Shown: one piece after another, positions 29,601 to 36,833 of the stretch
Position numbering within the stretch: position 1 is the stretch's first letter
Layout: each line of letters opens with the position of its first letter
Origin: an uncultured Veillonella sp.
GTDB taxonomy: Bacteria > Bacillota > Negativicutes > Veillonellales > Veillonellaceae
Reading direction: 5' to 3'
Length of the DNA: 64,000 nucleotides
Assembly: GCF_937981445.1 (NCBI RefSeq)
Contig: NZ_CALJON010000014.1
Coordinates: 33,361-97,360 of the forward strand
The notes under the pieces: generated by a model
What the model was told of the DNA's origin: nothing
The model's database searches: none
Seen by the model: the letters and a program-made list of their open reading frames with translations, nothing else
Made by a program: the position numbers and the translations under genes

Positions 29601-30077
29601 ACCATGGGGGGACTCATTGTTGATAAAGTCGATAAGATTACGCGGCGCAATGATTTAATGTCCATTATTCGCTTAGAGGATTTTTCTGGATCAGCCAGCA
29701 TTGTGGTATTTCCTCAGACTTATCAACGGAGCCAAGCCTATTTAGCAGTCGATATGGCGGTGCGTGTGTCAGGGCGCATTGATGCGGATGAAAAGGGCGT
29801 ACAAATCATTGCCGACCATATTGGTCCTTTAAAACGAGCTTATGATCAGGCGAAAGGGATTATTTTACATATTCGTCCTGGCTATGACACGCCGGAGGCG
29901 AGTGCGAAGCTAAAAGACTTATTAATTCCTGCCGAAGGTGCTGTGCCGGTGGTCTTTTATTTACATCGCCAGAAGAAACGAATGGGAGTGGCTAAAGCGT
30001 ATTATTTCACTCCGGGACCAAAAATTTGTAGTGAAATCGAGAAGATTTTAGGCCCAGATAGTGTAGAAATCGTATAG
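26661..30077 (+). CDS. dnaE: DNA polymerase III alpha subunit (DnaE type)
   Basis: The 1138-residue replicative polymerase has the N-terminal PHP domain (HLHGHTEYS, TDHGNMCGA), the polymerase core with the catalytic PDIDIDF pair and GPGRGSAAGS, helix-hairpin-helix and OB-fold regions near the C-terminus. It lacks the inserted exonuclease domain of PolC. Its length suits the DnaE1/DnaE3 class. GGGAGG precedes ATG 26661. The PHP His/Asp residues appear intact, so metal-dependent proofreading within PHP is conceivable but unproven. Confidence 0.96.
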   Translation: MRPFVHLHGHTEYSLQDGISRLPQMVARAKELNMPALAITDHGNMCGAIYFYKEAINAGVKPIIGCEVYVTEGSRFTKEMQNGKNERLKHLILLAETMEGYQNLTKIVSRGFTEGFYRKPRVDHELLRMYSKGIIALSACIQGEIPQYILQDNVDGAKRALETYLDIYGTHNFFLEIQNHGLPAEAKAQDVMIELAKEYGVGLVASNDFHYVLQEDADAQDIKVCIATGAKVAETARLKFPNDQFYMKSGDEMAELFAHVPEALDNTLAIAERCNVKFNFDEHHLPHFDVPEGETAASYLRYLCEREIPRLYGNEPRPDVMERLDYELGVIGQMGFDDYFLIVWDYVRYAREHDILVGPGRGSAAGSVVAYLLGITGLDPLKYDLLFERFLNPERISMPDIDIDFCYEKRGLAIDYVTEKYGQERVAQIITFGTEAARAVIRDVGRVLDLPLQDVNKYAKMIPNELGITLEKALKGKELKQLYESNAQVKELFDYGRKLEGIARNASTHAAGVVISAAPLEEHVPLQNANDSGFVTQYDKDNIEELGLLKMDFLGLRTLTVMDDALKLIKENHGVQIDLNQIPLDDKAACEILAKGDTAGVFQLESEGITKLVMDLRPEHFEDLIPLVALYRPGPLGSGMVEDFIKRRHGEMDITYLHPLLQPILKDTFGVILYQEQVMQIASAMGGFSLGQADLMRRAMGKKKESVLKAQRQSFIEGAQKNGIEEKIANEVFDLLVYFAGYGFNKSHSAAYAYIAYQTAYLKAHYYPEFMAATMTSFMTNVDKLTYYINDCKKHGVQVLGPDINYGEQAFAVQNEAIRFGLGGVKSVGDNAIETLLAERERNGLYTSILDFCKRVESKVVNKRLLESLIRCGAMDSFKENRNQLLHMYEMAQTLGQKHQKDQALGTMSLFGDDEVAASEVLATPALEDLPEEEKLRDEKEYTGFYITGHPLTAYEEELRNLFELGRLHDNPEQYDKKTVTMGGLIVDKVDKITRRNDLMSIIRLEDFSGSASIVVFPQTYQRSQAYLAVDMAVRVSGRIDADEKGVQIIADHIGPLKRAYDQAKGIILHIRPGYDTPEASAKLKDLLIPAEGAVPVVFYLHRQKKRMGVAKAYYFTPGPKICSEIEKILGPDSVEIV

Positions 30078-30203
30078 TGCGTATTGTATAATATTTTGTA
30101 TAAAGGGATAGATAGACATAAAGTGTATGTTAGCTTATTTTAAAATTTTATGAGGGGATACATAAAATTCAGCACAACTATAACTTTAAGAGAGGAATCT
30201 ATT

Positions 30204-31952
30204 ATGAAACGAACTAAAATTGTATGCACTATTGGACCTAGTACTGATGCACCTGGCGTATTGGAACGCATGCTTGAATCAGGTATGAACGTGGCGCGCT
30301 TTAATTTTTCACATGGCAGTTATGATGAACATACAAAACGTATGAATGCTGTGCGAGAAGCATCTAAGAAAACAGGCATTCCAGTGGCGCTTATGCTCGA
30401 TACAAAGGGACCTGAAATTCGCCTTGGCTTATTTAAAGCCGGTAAAGTTATGCTCGAAGCGGGCCAACCATTTACGCTTACTATGCGCGATGTGGAAGGG
30501 GACGAAACAATCTGTTCCGTTAATCACAAAGGGCTTGTAGATGATGTAAAAGTGGGCTGTAATATTTTATTATCTGATGGTCTTGTCACTTTACATGTAG
30601 ATAAGATTGAGGGGACTGAGATTTATACAACCATTCAAAATAGTGGGCCTATGAGTGATCGCAAGCGCGTAGCTGTATCAGGGGTACCACTTAGTTTGCC
30701 ACCAGTTTCTGATAGCGATAAAGAGGATCTTCGCTTTGGCTGTAAAATGGGTGTAGACTATGTGGCGGCTTCCTTTATGCAACGGGGCAGTGATGTAGTA
30801 GCGATTCGCCGCATTTTAGAAGAAGAAGGCACTGATATTAAGATTATTTCTAAAATTGAAAATGAAGAAGGTCTTAATAATTTAGATGATATTTTGCGCA
30901 TGTCTGATGGACTTATGGTAGCTCGTGGTGACTTAGGGGTTGAAATCCCTGCAGAAGAAGTGCCAGTGCTTCAAAAAATGATGATCAGCAAATGTAATAA
31001 AGCATGTAAACCAGTTATTACAGCGACTCAGATGTTAGAGTCTATGACGCAAAATCCACGTCCTACCCGCGCTGAAGCCAGTGACGTAGCCAACGCGATT
31101 TTAGATGGCACTGATGCGGTTATGCTTTCTGGTGAGACTGCTGGCGGTAAATATCCAGTAGAAGCGGTTCAGACAATGGCACGCATTGCGGAAGTTACTG
31201 AACACTCTACTTTATATTGCAATATTGAACATGAACTTGATTTAGATGAAATACAGACTACTGATGCCATTAGTAATGCTACAGTAACAGTGGCTCAAAG
31301 CCTTAATGCAGCTGCAGTTATCACTTGTACAGAAAGTGGTAAAACAGCGATGAGCATTGCTCGCAATCGTCCTAATGCGCGCATTTTAGCGGTAACTCCT
31401 CATGAGGAAACCATCCGCCGCGTTCAATTATATTGGGGCGTAGAAGCTGTTAATAGTGCACCACATGCTAATTCTGATGAAATGGTTCACAGTGCAATTT
31501 CTGCGTCTTTAGCAGAAGGGCGCATTGAATCTGGTGATCTTGTGGTGATTACTGCGGGTGTTCCTTCTGGTTCCTCCGGTACCACTAATATGATTCGCGT
31601 TCATGTAGTGGGCAAGGCTGTGCTTAAAGGTAATGGCATTGGCAAAGGTGCTGCTACAGGCCGTGTATGCATTGCTTTTGATGCGGCGAAAGCGCAAAGT
31701 GACTTCCGGGCGGGCGATATTTTAGTTGTTCGCTCCTTGGAACCAGAGCTTATGCCATTTGCTCAATTAGCTAGCGCCATTATTGCTGTAGAAGATGGCT
31801 TTACATCAGCTACGGCCATTGCAGGGATTAATTTTGGAATTCCTGTAGTGCTTGGTGTTGACAGTCCTCATACAAAACTTAAAGATGGTGATGTAGTGAC
31901 TGTTGACGGATCTCGTGGCAAAGTATTTGAAGGTATTGCCAACGCTCGATAA
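30204..31952 (+). CDS. pyk: Pyruvate kinase with C-terminal phosphohistidine-type domain
   Basis: Pyk converts PEP and ADP to pyruvate and ATP. The 582-residue protein has MKRTKIVCTIGPS, DTKGPEIRLG, KIENEEGL, MVARGDLGVEIP and TQMLESM, plus an extra C-terminal domain of about 110 residues like that of Bacillus enzymes, related to the PEP-utiliser mobile domain. In that domain the usual TSHA motif reads TSATA, so the His is absent. I chose ATG 30204 (AGAGGA, seven bases upstream) over ATG 30150. A strong terminator follows. Confidence 0.96.
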   Translation: MKRTKIVCTIGPSTDAPGVLERMLESGMNVARFNFSHGSYDEHTKRMNAVREASKKTGIPVALMLDTKGPEIRLGLFKAGKVMLEAGQPFTLTMRDVEGDETICSVNHKGLVDDVKVGCNILLSDGLVTLHVDKIEGTEIYTTIQNSGPMSDRKRVAVSGVPLSLPPVSDSDKEDLRFGCKMGVDYVAASFMQRGSDVVAIRRILEEEGTDIKIISKIENEEGLNNLDDILRMSDGLMVARGDLGVEIPAEEVPVLQKMMISKCNKACKPVITATQMLESMTQNPRPTRAEASDVANAILDGTDAVMLSGETAGGKYPVEAVQTMARIAEVTEHSTLYCNIEHELDLDEIQTTDAISNATVTVAQSLNAAAVITCTESGKTAMSIARNRPNARILAVTPHEETIRRVQLYWGVEAVNSAPHANSDEMVHSAISASLAEGRIESGDLVVITAGVPSGSSGTTNMIRVHVVGKAVLKGNGIGKGAATGRVCIAFDAAKAQSDFRAGDILVVRSLEPELMPFAQLASAIIAVEDGFTSATAIAGINFGIPVVLGVDSPHTKLKDGDVVTVDGSRGKVFEGIANAR

Positions 31953-32028
31953 TATAGGGTTATGATGCTAATCAAGTGCGTATTGCTTGAATTTTCTAAA
32001 GTTGGTAAACTATATATAGACATTTAAT

Positions 32029-32060
32029 AAATAGGGACTTTTCGAAGTCCCTATTTTTGC
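32029..32060 (+). terminator. Terminator of pyk
   Basis: AAATAGGGACTT pairs perfectly with AAGTCCCTATTT around TTCG, followed by TT. Confidence 0.93.
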
Positions 32061-32135
32061 ACTATTAAAGTCCTTATTTTAGCCTTATTAAAGGCTTTGT
32101 TGAGGCATTATTATAGACGTATCGTGGGTGCAGAT

Positions 32136-32171
32136 TGAGGCAGAATGCATGTATGAGGCAGAATGCATGTA
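32136..32171. repeat. Perfect 18-bp tandem direct repeat
   Basis: TGAGGCAGAATGCATGTA occurs twice head to tail, with no mismatch, in the 250-base stretch before the LysR gene. Further TATA-rich near-palindromes follow, and otherwise no gene. Confidence 0.85.
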
Positions 32172-32208
32172 TATTGATATTATGGGACATATAGTATATA
32201 TCAGGGAT

Positions 32209-32236
32209 TACTGTATACATCAGGGGATATACAGTA
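32209..32236. promoter_or_regulatory. Inverted repeat upstream of the LysR gene (candidate operator)
   Basis: TACTGTATA (32209-32217) and TATACAGTA (32228-32236) form a perfect 9-bp inverted repeat with a 10-base spacer. Several more TATATC/GATATA near-palindromes flank it. LysR regulators commonly bind T-N11-A dyads near their own promoters. Confidence 0.5.
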
Positions 32237-32308
32237 TATATATCAGATGATATACCTTATATCCCTGTGTAGGGCATATAAAATAGGCGAAGAAAGGAGT
32301 GGGCGGTC

Positions 32309-33187
32309 ATGGATACGAGAGATTGGCAAACATTTGTAACAGTTGTAGCAGAAGGAAATATTACTAAAGCAGCAGATAAATTATTTTTGTCTCAACCGGC
32401 CCTGAGCTATCGATTACGGCAGATGGAAACAAGCCTAGGTCATCCTTTACTTATTCGTACCAATGAAGGCATCGTGCTAACTCCAGAAGGTGAGTTATAT
32501 TATAGCTATTGCCAGCGTATGTTAACTGAGTTAGAGCGGTTAAAACAAACGATGGGGGAAATGAGCGGTCAAATTCAAGGAACTTTGACCTTGGCATCAT
32601 CGATTAATTTTGCAGACTACCAATTACCACGCTTATTAAAAGAATTTTCCGAGCAGTATCCAAGTATACGAGTGAAGGTAAAAACGGGATTTAGTGCGCA
32701 AGTGAAGAAAATGTTTAATGCTGGTGAAGTAATGGTAGCTATCGCACGAGGCGAAGGAAATGGCAATAGTAAACCTCTATTTGAAGAGCCCTATTGTTTA
32801 GTCTATAAAAAGCCAGTAACCATTGATGAACTGGGCTCTTTGCCATTCATTCAATATCGTACGGATTCATCAGTAGCTGCCATTATTTCTAATTGGTGTG
32901 ATGAAAATTTACCGCCCAATTATGTGCCCTCTATGGAGCTTGATTCCATGGTCACATGCCGTCAATTTGTGCGGGAAGGGCTAGGGTGGGCTATTTTACC
33001 TTATCTTGGCTTAGGTCCTTGTATTGAAGACGATATTTTCATCACTCCTATTTATCATAAAAATGGTGACCCTATCGTACGACCTACGTATTTATATTAT
33101 GGTGAAATGAGCACAAAGCTTATCGCTGTAAAGACTTTCATTGAATTCTTAGAGGCTTATTATAGGAAATATAAAGTTCTTATGTAA
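32309..33187 (+). CDS. LysR-family regulator upstream of the citrate-lyase fusion
   Basis: The 292-residue protein has the N-terminal winged HTH ([27 protein letters not shown]) and a C-terminal periplasmic-binding-like effector domain. It is transcribed in the same direction as the citrate-lyase-like gene 245 bases downstream and is the closest candidate regulator for it. GAAAGGAG precedes ATG 32309. The effector is unknown; citrate or a related acid would fit the context but is inference. Confidence 0.9.
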   Translation: MDTRDWQTFVTVVAEGNITKAADKLFLSQPALSYRLRQMETSLGHPLLIRTNEGIVLTPEGELYYSYCQRMLTELERLKQTMGEMSGQIQGTLTLASSINFADYQLPRLLKEFSEQYPSIRVKVKTGFSAQVKKMFNAGEVMVAIARGEGNGNSKPLFEEPYCLVYKKPVTIDELGSLPFIQYRTDSSVAAIISNWCDENLPPNYVPSMELDSMVTCRQFVREGLGWAILPYLGLGPCIEDDIFITPIYHKNGDPIVRPTYLYYGEMSTKLIAVKTFIEFLEAYYRKYKVLM

Positions 33188-33236
33188 GTCGTCTAAGATG
33201 GATTCAAATAAGCAGTTTAAAATGATTCGAGTCAGT

Positions 33237-33261
33237 GGGGCAATAATTTTTTTATAGCCCC
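33237..33261 (+). terminator. Weak hairpin behind the LysR gene
   Basis: GGGGCAATAA pairs with TTATAGCCCC with one mismatch around a T-run loop; there is no T-run behind it. It separates the LysR gene from the fusion gene. A TATAAT at 33301-33306 may be that gene's -10 box. Confidence 0.45.
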
Positions 33262-33432
33262 TATAGCACCTCTCTATTATCTTTTATGTAAATCAAAGTA
33301 TATAATACAAGTTGAAAATAAGTAACTTGTAGTACCTAGTTTTAGTAGGCCCGTAGCTTTAGGATAGCTTATGAAAACAAAAGTGCTAAGCCTTGATATA
33401 CGGTGTAGTAGAAGATATGGGGAGGTTTTTTT

Positions 33433-36201
33433 ATGCCACAAATTATACGTAAAGCACAGGCTGGTTTCCAAGAAAAACAAGATGTATTAGTCACTGTTAG
33501 GCCTATACCATCCGGTGTTACGATTGAGTTGCAGTCTAAGGTTCAGAAACAATATGGCCTTCATATAGAACAATTGATTCGCCAAACTGTGGCTGATGCA
33601 GGATTTGATGGTGTTCACTTAGTCGTAATTGACCAAGGTGCCTGGGACTATACCATTAAAGCCCGTGTGCTAGCAGCGTTACAGCGGGCTTCAAAAGTGG
33701 ACGATTTAGAAAGTAATCCTTTAAGTGCCTCTAAATCGGCCGTAGGAACCCATGATGTTGAAGGAATGACGACAAAGGGCGCTTCTTATGTAGCAGCCCA
33801 TAAGGCAGATCTCACTGAACTAGCGAAAGAACGCCTAGCCCGTAGCATGATGTTTGTGCCAGGAAATACGCCCAAAATGCTCAATAGTGCTGATGTATAT
33901 GGTGCCGATAGTTTGATGTTTGATATTGAAGATTCTATTTATGTAAATGAAAAAGACTCAGCCCGTCTATTGGTAAGTGAATTACTAAAATCTATTACCT
34001 TTACCTCAGAGACGGTAGTGCGCATTAATCATCCCACACAAACACCTTTTGGTTTAGCTGATTTAGATGTTATTGTGCGAGCTAAACCCAATCTTATACG
34101 TTTGCCTAAAACAGAAGATGTGTCAGAAGTTGAATTAGTAGCTCAGAAAATTGCTGAAATAGAAAGAGAGATGGGCTGGCCTGAAGGAACTATTAATATT
34201 ATTGTGGCTATTGAATCTGTAAAAGGACTATATAATGTGCGGGAGATTTGCCATGGTCCTCGCGTTATTGGTATTGCTCTAGGGGCCGAGGATTACCGGG
34301 CTGACCTTAGAACTGGTAAATCAAAGCCAGCTGTAGAGCTTACCTTGGCACGTCAGACTATTTTATTAGCAGCCCGCGAAGCCGGCATCCGTTGTATTGA
34401 TACGGTATTTTCTGATGTAAAAGACAGGGACGGCTTTATAGAAGAAGTACATTATATAAAATCCATGGGCTTTGATGGTAAATCTTGCATTCATCCAAGT
34501 CAAGTGGCATTAGCACATAAGGTGTTTACGCCGAGTGAAAACGAAATCGCTTATTCTGTAAAAGTCCTCAATGCCTATGCTGAGGCCGTAAAGAATAATA
34601 AGGGCGTAATAGCTGTGGAAGGTAAGATGATTGATAGACCTATTGTAGTGCGTGCCCAGCGCATTGTAGATAAAGCGCGTGCTGCAGGGATTCGCGTAGT
34701 ATTGGAAGACGCTATAGGCACTGCGGAGAAGGATTTACAGACTAATCAGACGACTCAGGTTGCTCAGTCTATACACAGTAGTCATGGTAAAGAAAAAGTG
34801 CTCAATTCACTAGGTGAAGTGATTGATAAAACGGGCTTAACTGATGGCATGACAATTTCCTTCCATCATCATTTTAGAAATGGCGACTATGTTATGAAAT
34901 TAGTTATGGAAGCGATTAGCGCAAAAGGTATTAAAGACTTAACTATTGCAGCCAGTTCTTTGAGCCCTTGTCATGACTTTTTAATTGATTATATTGAAGA
35001 TGGTACTGTTTCAGCCTTAGAAACATCTGGTGTACGAGATGCGCTGGGGCAATATTTGACATATCATCCGAAGGCCTTAAAACGGCCCTTAGTGGTGCGG
35101 TCTCATGGGGGACGAGCACGTGCTATTGTACATGGTGATCTTCACATTGATGTGGCCTTTATGGGAGCACCTACTTGTGATAGGCGTGGTAATTTTACAG
35201 GTTCTACAGGAAAATCCGCCTGCGGCTCTCTTGGCTATGCCATGGTAGACTCTCATTATGCAGATAAGACAGTAGCGATTACAGACAATTTAGTAGAGGT
35301 AGTGCCTCGCCCATCAGTGCCTCAAACGGATGTGGATTATGTAGTCGAGGTCGATGAAATTGGTGATGCCAATGGCATTGCGTCTGGGGCCATTGGCTTT
35401 GCAAAAAGTCCAGTGCAGCAGAAAATTGCTGAATTAGCTGGTCAATTTTTAAATGACGCAGGCATCATAAAAGAAGGCTTTGCCTTCCAGCTTGGTGCAG
35501 GTGGTGCGTCCTTAACCGTGGCAAAATATATTGGTGAAAGCTTGCGTGCTAAGGGGATTACAGCAGGTTTTGGTATTGGTGGCGCTACAGGAATTTTGAC
35601 TGGTCTATTAGAAGAAGGACTAATCAAAGCTATTTATGATACGCAGTCCTTTGATACTGTGGCGGCCCACTCCTTAGCAATCAATCCGAATCATATTGAA
35701 ATTAGTGCCTCTATGTATGCTAATCCGTGGACAGATTGTATGACTAACTATTTAGATGTAGTCTTCTTAGGGGCCACTGAAATTGATGTGAATTTTAATG
35801 TAAATTGCTTAACCGATTCTAATGGCGTATTAATGGGGGCGTCTGGTGGTCATAGTGATACGGCGGAAGGGGCTACCTGTACGGTTATTACATGCCCGTT
35901 GACGCGCGGCCGATTGCCTATGATTGTAGATAAAGTACAAACGATTATTACTCCTGGTAGTTCAGTAGACGTATTAGTGACAGAGCGAGGTATTGCTATT
36001 AATCCGGCACGACCTGATTTACTAGAACAACTCAAGGACTCTAATTTGCCAATTTACACTATACAAGAATTGCAAAACTTGGCTCATGACTTAGTGGGCA
36101 AACCGGAGTCCGTAAAAGTGAGTAACGATGAGGGGGATGTAGTTGCGGTAGTGGAAACTAGACGTGGGGAAGTTGGGGATATAGTAAGAAAGCCTCTATA
36201 G
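33433..36201 (+). CDS. citDEF: Single-chain citrate-lyase-like protein (CitD-CitE-CitF fusion)
   Basis: One 922-residue frame contains three citrate lyase subunits in operon order. Residues 1-90 resemble the acyl carrier CitD. Residues about 137-422 are CitE, the lyase (RSMMFVPGNTPKML, MFDIEDSI, VVRINHPTQTPFG, GKSCIHPSQV). Residues about 453-922 are CitF, the acyl transferase (DGMTISFHHHFRNGDY, SHGGRAR, GKSACGSLGYAMVD, NPNHIEIS, INPARPDL). A polar linker of about 45 residues follows CitD. The CitD serine that normally carries the prosthetic group is missing: the family's ESSD reads EKQD at residues 14-17. No citC, citX or citG is nearby. It may act on CoA esters instead. GGAGG precedes ATG 33433. 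Confidence 0.92.
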   Translation: MPQIIRKAQAGFQEKQDVLVTVRPIPSGVTIELQSKVQKQYGLHIEQLIRQTVADAGFDGVHLVVIDQGAWDYTIKARVLAALQRASKVDDLESNPLSASKSAVGTHDVEGMTTKGASYVAAHKADLTELAKERLARSMMFVPGNTPKMLNSADVYGADSLMFDIEDSIYVNEKDSARLLVSELLKSITFTSETVVRINHPTQTPFGLADLDVIVRAKPNLIRLPKTEDVSEVELVAQKIAEIEREMGWPEGTINIIVAIESVKGLYNVREICHGPRVIGIALGAEDYRADLRTGKSKPAVELTLARQTILLAAREAGIRCIDTVFSDVKDRDGFIEEVHYIKSMGFDGKSCIHPSQVALAHKVFTPSENEIAYSVKVLNAYAEAVKNNKGVIAVEGKMIDRPIVVRAQRIVDKARAAGIRVVLEDAIGTAEKDLQTNQTTQVAQSIHSSHGKEKVLNSLGEVIDKTGLTDGMTISFHHHFRNGDYVMKLVMEAISAKGIKDLTIAASSLSPCHDFLIDYIEDGTVSALETSGVRDALGQYLTYHPKALKRPLVVRSHGGRARAIVHGDLHIDVAFMGAPTCDRRGNFTGSTGKSACGSLGYAMVDSHYADKTVAITDNLVEVVPRPSVPQTDVDYVVEVDEIGDANGIASGAIGFAKSPVQQKIAELAGQFLNDAGIIKEGFAFQLGAGGASLTVAKYIGESLRAKGITAGFGIGGATGILTGLLEEGLIKAIYDTQSFDTVAAHSLAINPNHIEISASMYANPWTDCMTNYLDVVFLGATEIDVNFNVNCLTDSNGVLMGASGGHSDTAEGATCTVITCPLTRGRLPMIVDKVQTIITPGSSVDVLVTERGIAINPARPDLLEQLKDSNLPIYTIQELQNLAHDLVGKPESVKVSNDEGDVVAVVETRRGEVGDIVRKPL

Positions 36202-36410
36202 TGGCGAACGTTAGATATTGACAAATATCAGTTGGGGCAGATTTTACAATTGAATAAGGATAGGTAAAGAGCCTCTATATACATTCACTCCCAGCTCGTC
36301 AAGCTCGAATGGTCGTTGCATGTATATAGAGGCTCTTACAGTCTTCATGCAATAAAGGAAATCTGACATATTGTTATTTCTAAGCAACCTAGCGTTCGCC
36401 ATAAGAGGCT
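36191..36410. repeat. Outer imperfect inverted repeat enclosing hairpin A
   Basis: The left arm (36191-36214) is AGCCTCT-ATAG-TGGCGAACGTTAG and overlaps the stop codon of the fusion gene. The right arm (36389-36410) is the reverse complement, AGCCTCT-TA-TGGCGAACGCTAG. The differences are one substitution and a short gap. The arms enclose hairpin A. The right arm is present again in the duplicate at 36708-36729. Confidence 0.75.
36264..36339. repeat. Hairpin A with conserved 35-nt loop
   Basis: An 18-bp perfect stem (36267-36284 with 36320-36337, AAGAGCCTCTATATACAT), extended by three pairs past a bulged A, encloses a 35-nt loop at 36285-36319. The loop core reads AGCTCGTCAAGCTCGAATGG and is shared with hairpins B and C. 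No T-run follows. Confidence 0.9.
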
Positions 36411-36476
36411 TAGCTTAGGAATTGGGAAGAAGAAACACTCTGTGTATTTGCTCCCAGCTCGTCAAGCTCGAATGGT
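36287..36476. repeat. 190-bp direct repeat, copy 1
   Basis: This copy runs from inside the loop of hairpin A to inside the loop of hairpin B. It recurs 319 bases downstream with a single mismatch. Confidence 0.93.
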
Positions 36477-36505
36477 CACTGCATACACAGAGTGTTTCTT
36501 TTTTG
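36427..36505 (+). terminator. Hairpin B with the same loop; terminator
   Basis: A 17-bp perfect stem (AGAAACACTCTGTGTAT, 36431-36447, with 36483-36499), extended outward by A-T/G-T pairs, encloses a 35-nt loop nearly identical to that of hairpin A. TTTCTTTTTT closes it, so it should end the fusion-gene transcript. Confidence 0.88.
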
Positions 36506-36582
36506 TAGGATTATTTAGGGGGAAGATAAATTTTTCTATCTCTTTGAATATTATAAGAGAGGCTTTCTTATGAAGGGGGCAA

Positions 36583-36655
36583 GAAAAAAGGCACTTTATA
36601 CATTTACTCCCAGCTCGTCAAGCTCGAATGGTCGTTGCATGTATATAGAGGCTCT
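36583..36655. repeat. Hairpin C, chimeric copy with mismatched arms
   Basis: A third left arm (ending GGCACTTTATACAT) runs into the conserved loop at 36604-36638, but the right arm is that of hairpin A, so only the inner TATACAT/ATGTATA pairs remain. This fits recombination within the loop. Confidence 0.75.
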
Positions 36656-36795
36656 TACAGTCTTCATGCAATAAAGGAAATCTGACATATTGTTATTTCT
36701 AAGCAACCTAGCGTTCGCCATAAGAGGCTTAGCTTAGGAATTGGGAAGAAGAAACACTCTGTGTATTTGCTCCCAGCGCGTCAAGCTCGAATGGT
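36606..36795. repeat. 190-bp direct repeat, copy 2
   Basis: This copy matches 36287-36476 with one difference (G at 36778 for T). It ends in a truncated fourth loop whose right stem arm is missing; a separate terminator follows. Confidence 0.93.
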
Positions 36796-36800
36796 TATAT

Positions 36801-36833
36801 AAAAAAACAGACCCTATGGAGGGTCTGTTTTTT
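36801..36833. terminator. Bidirectional terminator between the hairpin array and the minus-strand gene
   Basis: AAACAGACCCT pairs perfectly with AGGGTCTGTTT around ATGG, with A- and T-runs on the two sides. Confidence 0.93.

Noticed and set aside
32059..32308. Possible remnant insertion element at the TATA-rich repeats
   Set aside because: There are no terminal inverted repeats, no transposase fragment and no target duplication; an operator region explains the dyads better.
33433..36201. The citrate-lyase fusion as a sequencing frameshift artefact joining three genes
   Set aside because: There are proper linkers, no overlapping start/stop remnants, and the frame stays open through both junctions. 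Read data would still be needed for certainty.
36264..36800. CRISPR-like array
   Set aside because: The repeated core is the loop of hairpins with different stems, spacing is irregular, spacers are themselves duplicated and no cas gene is present.
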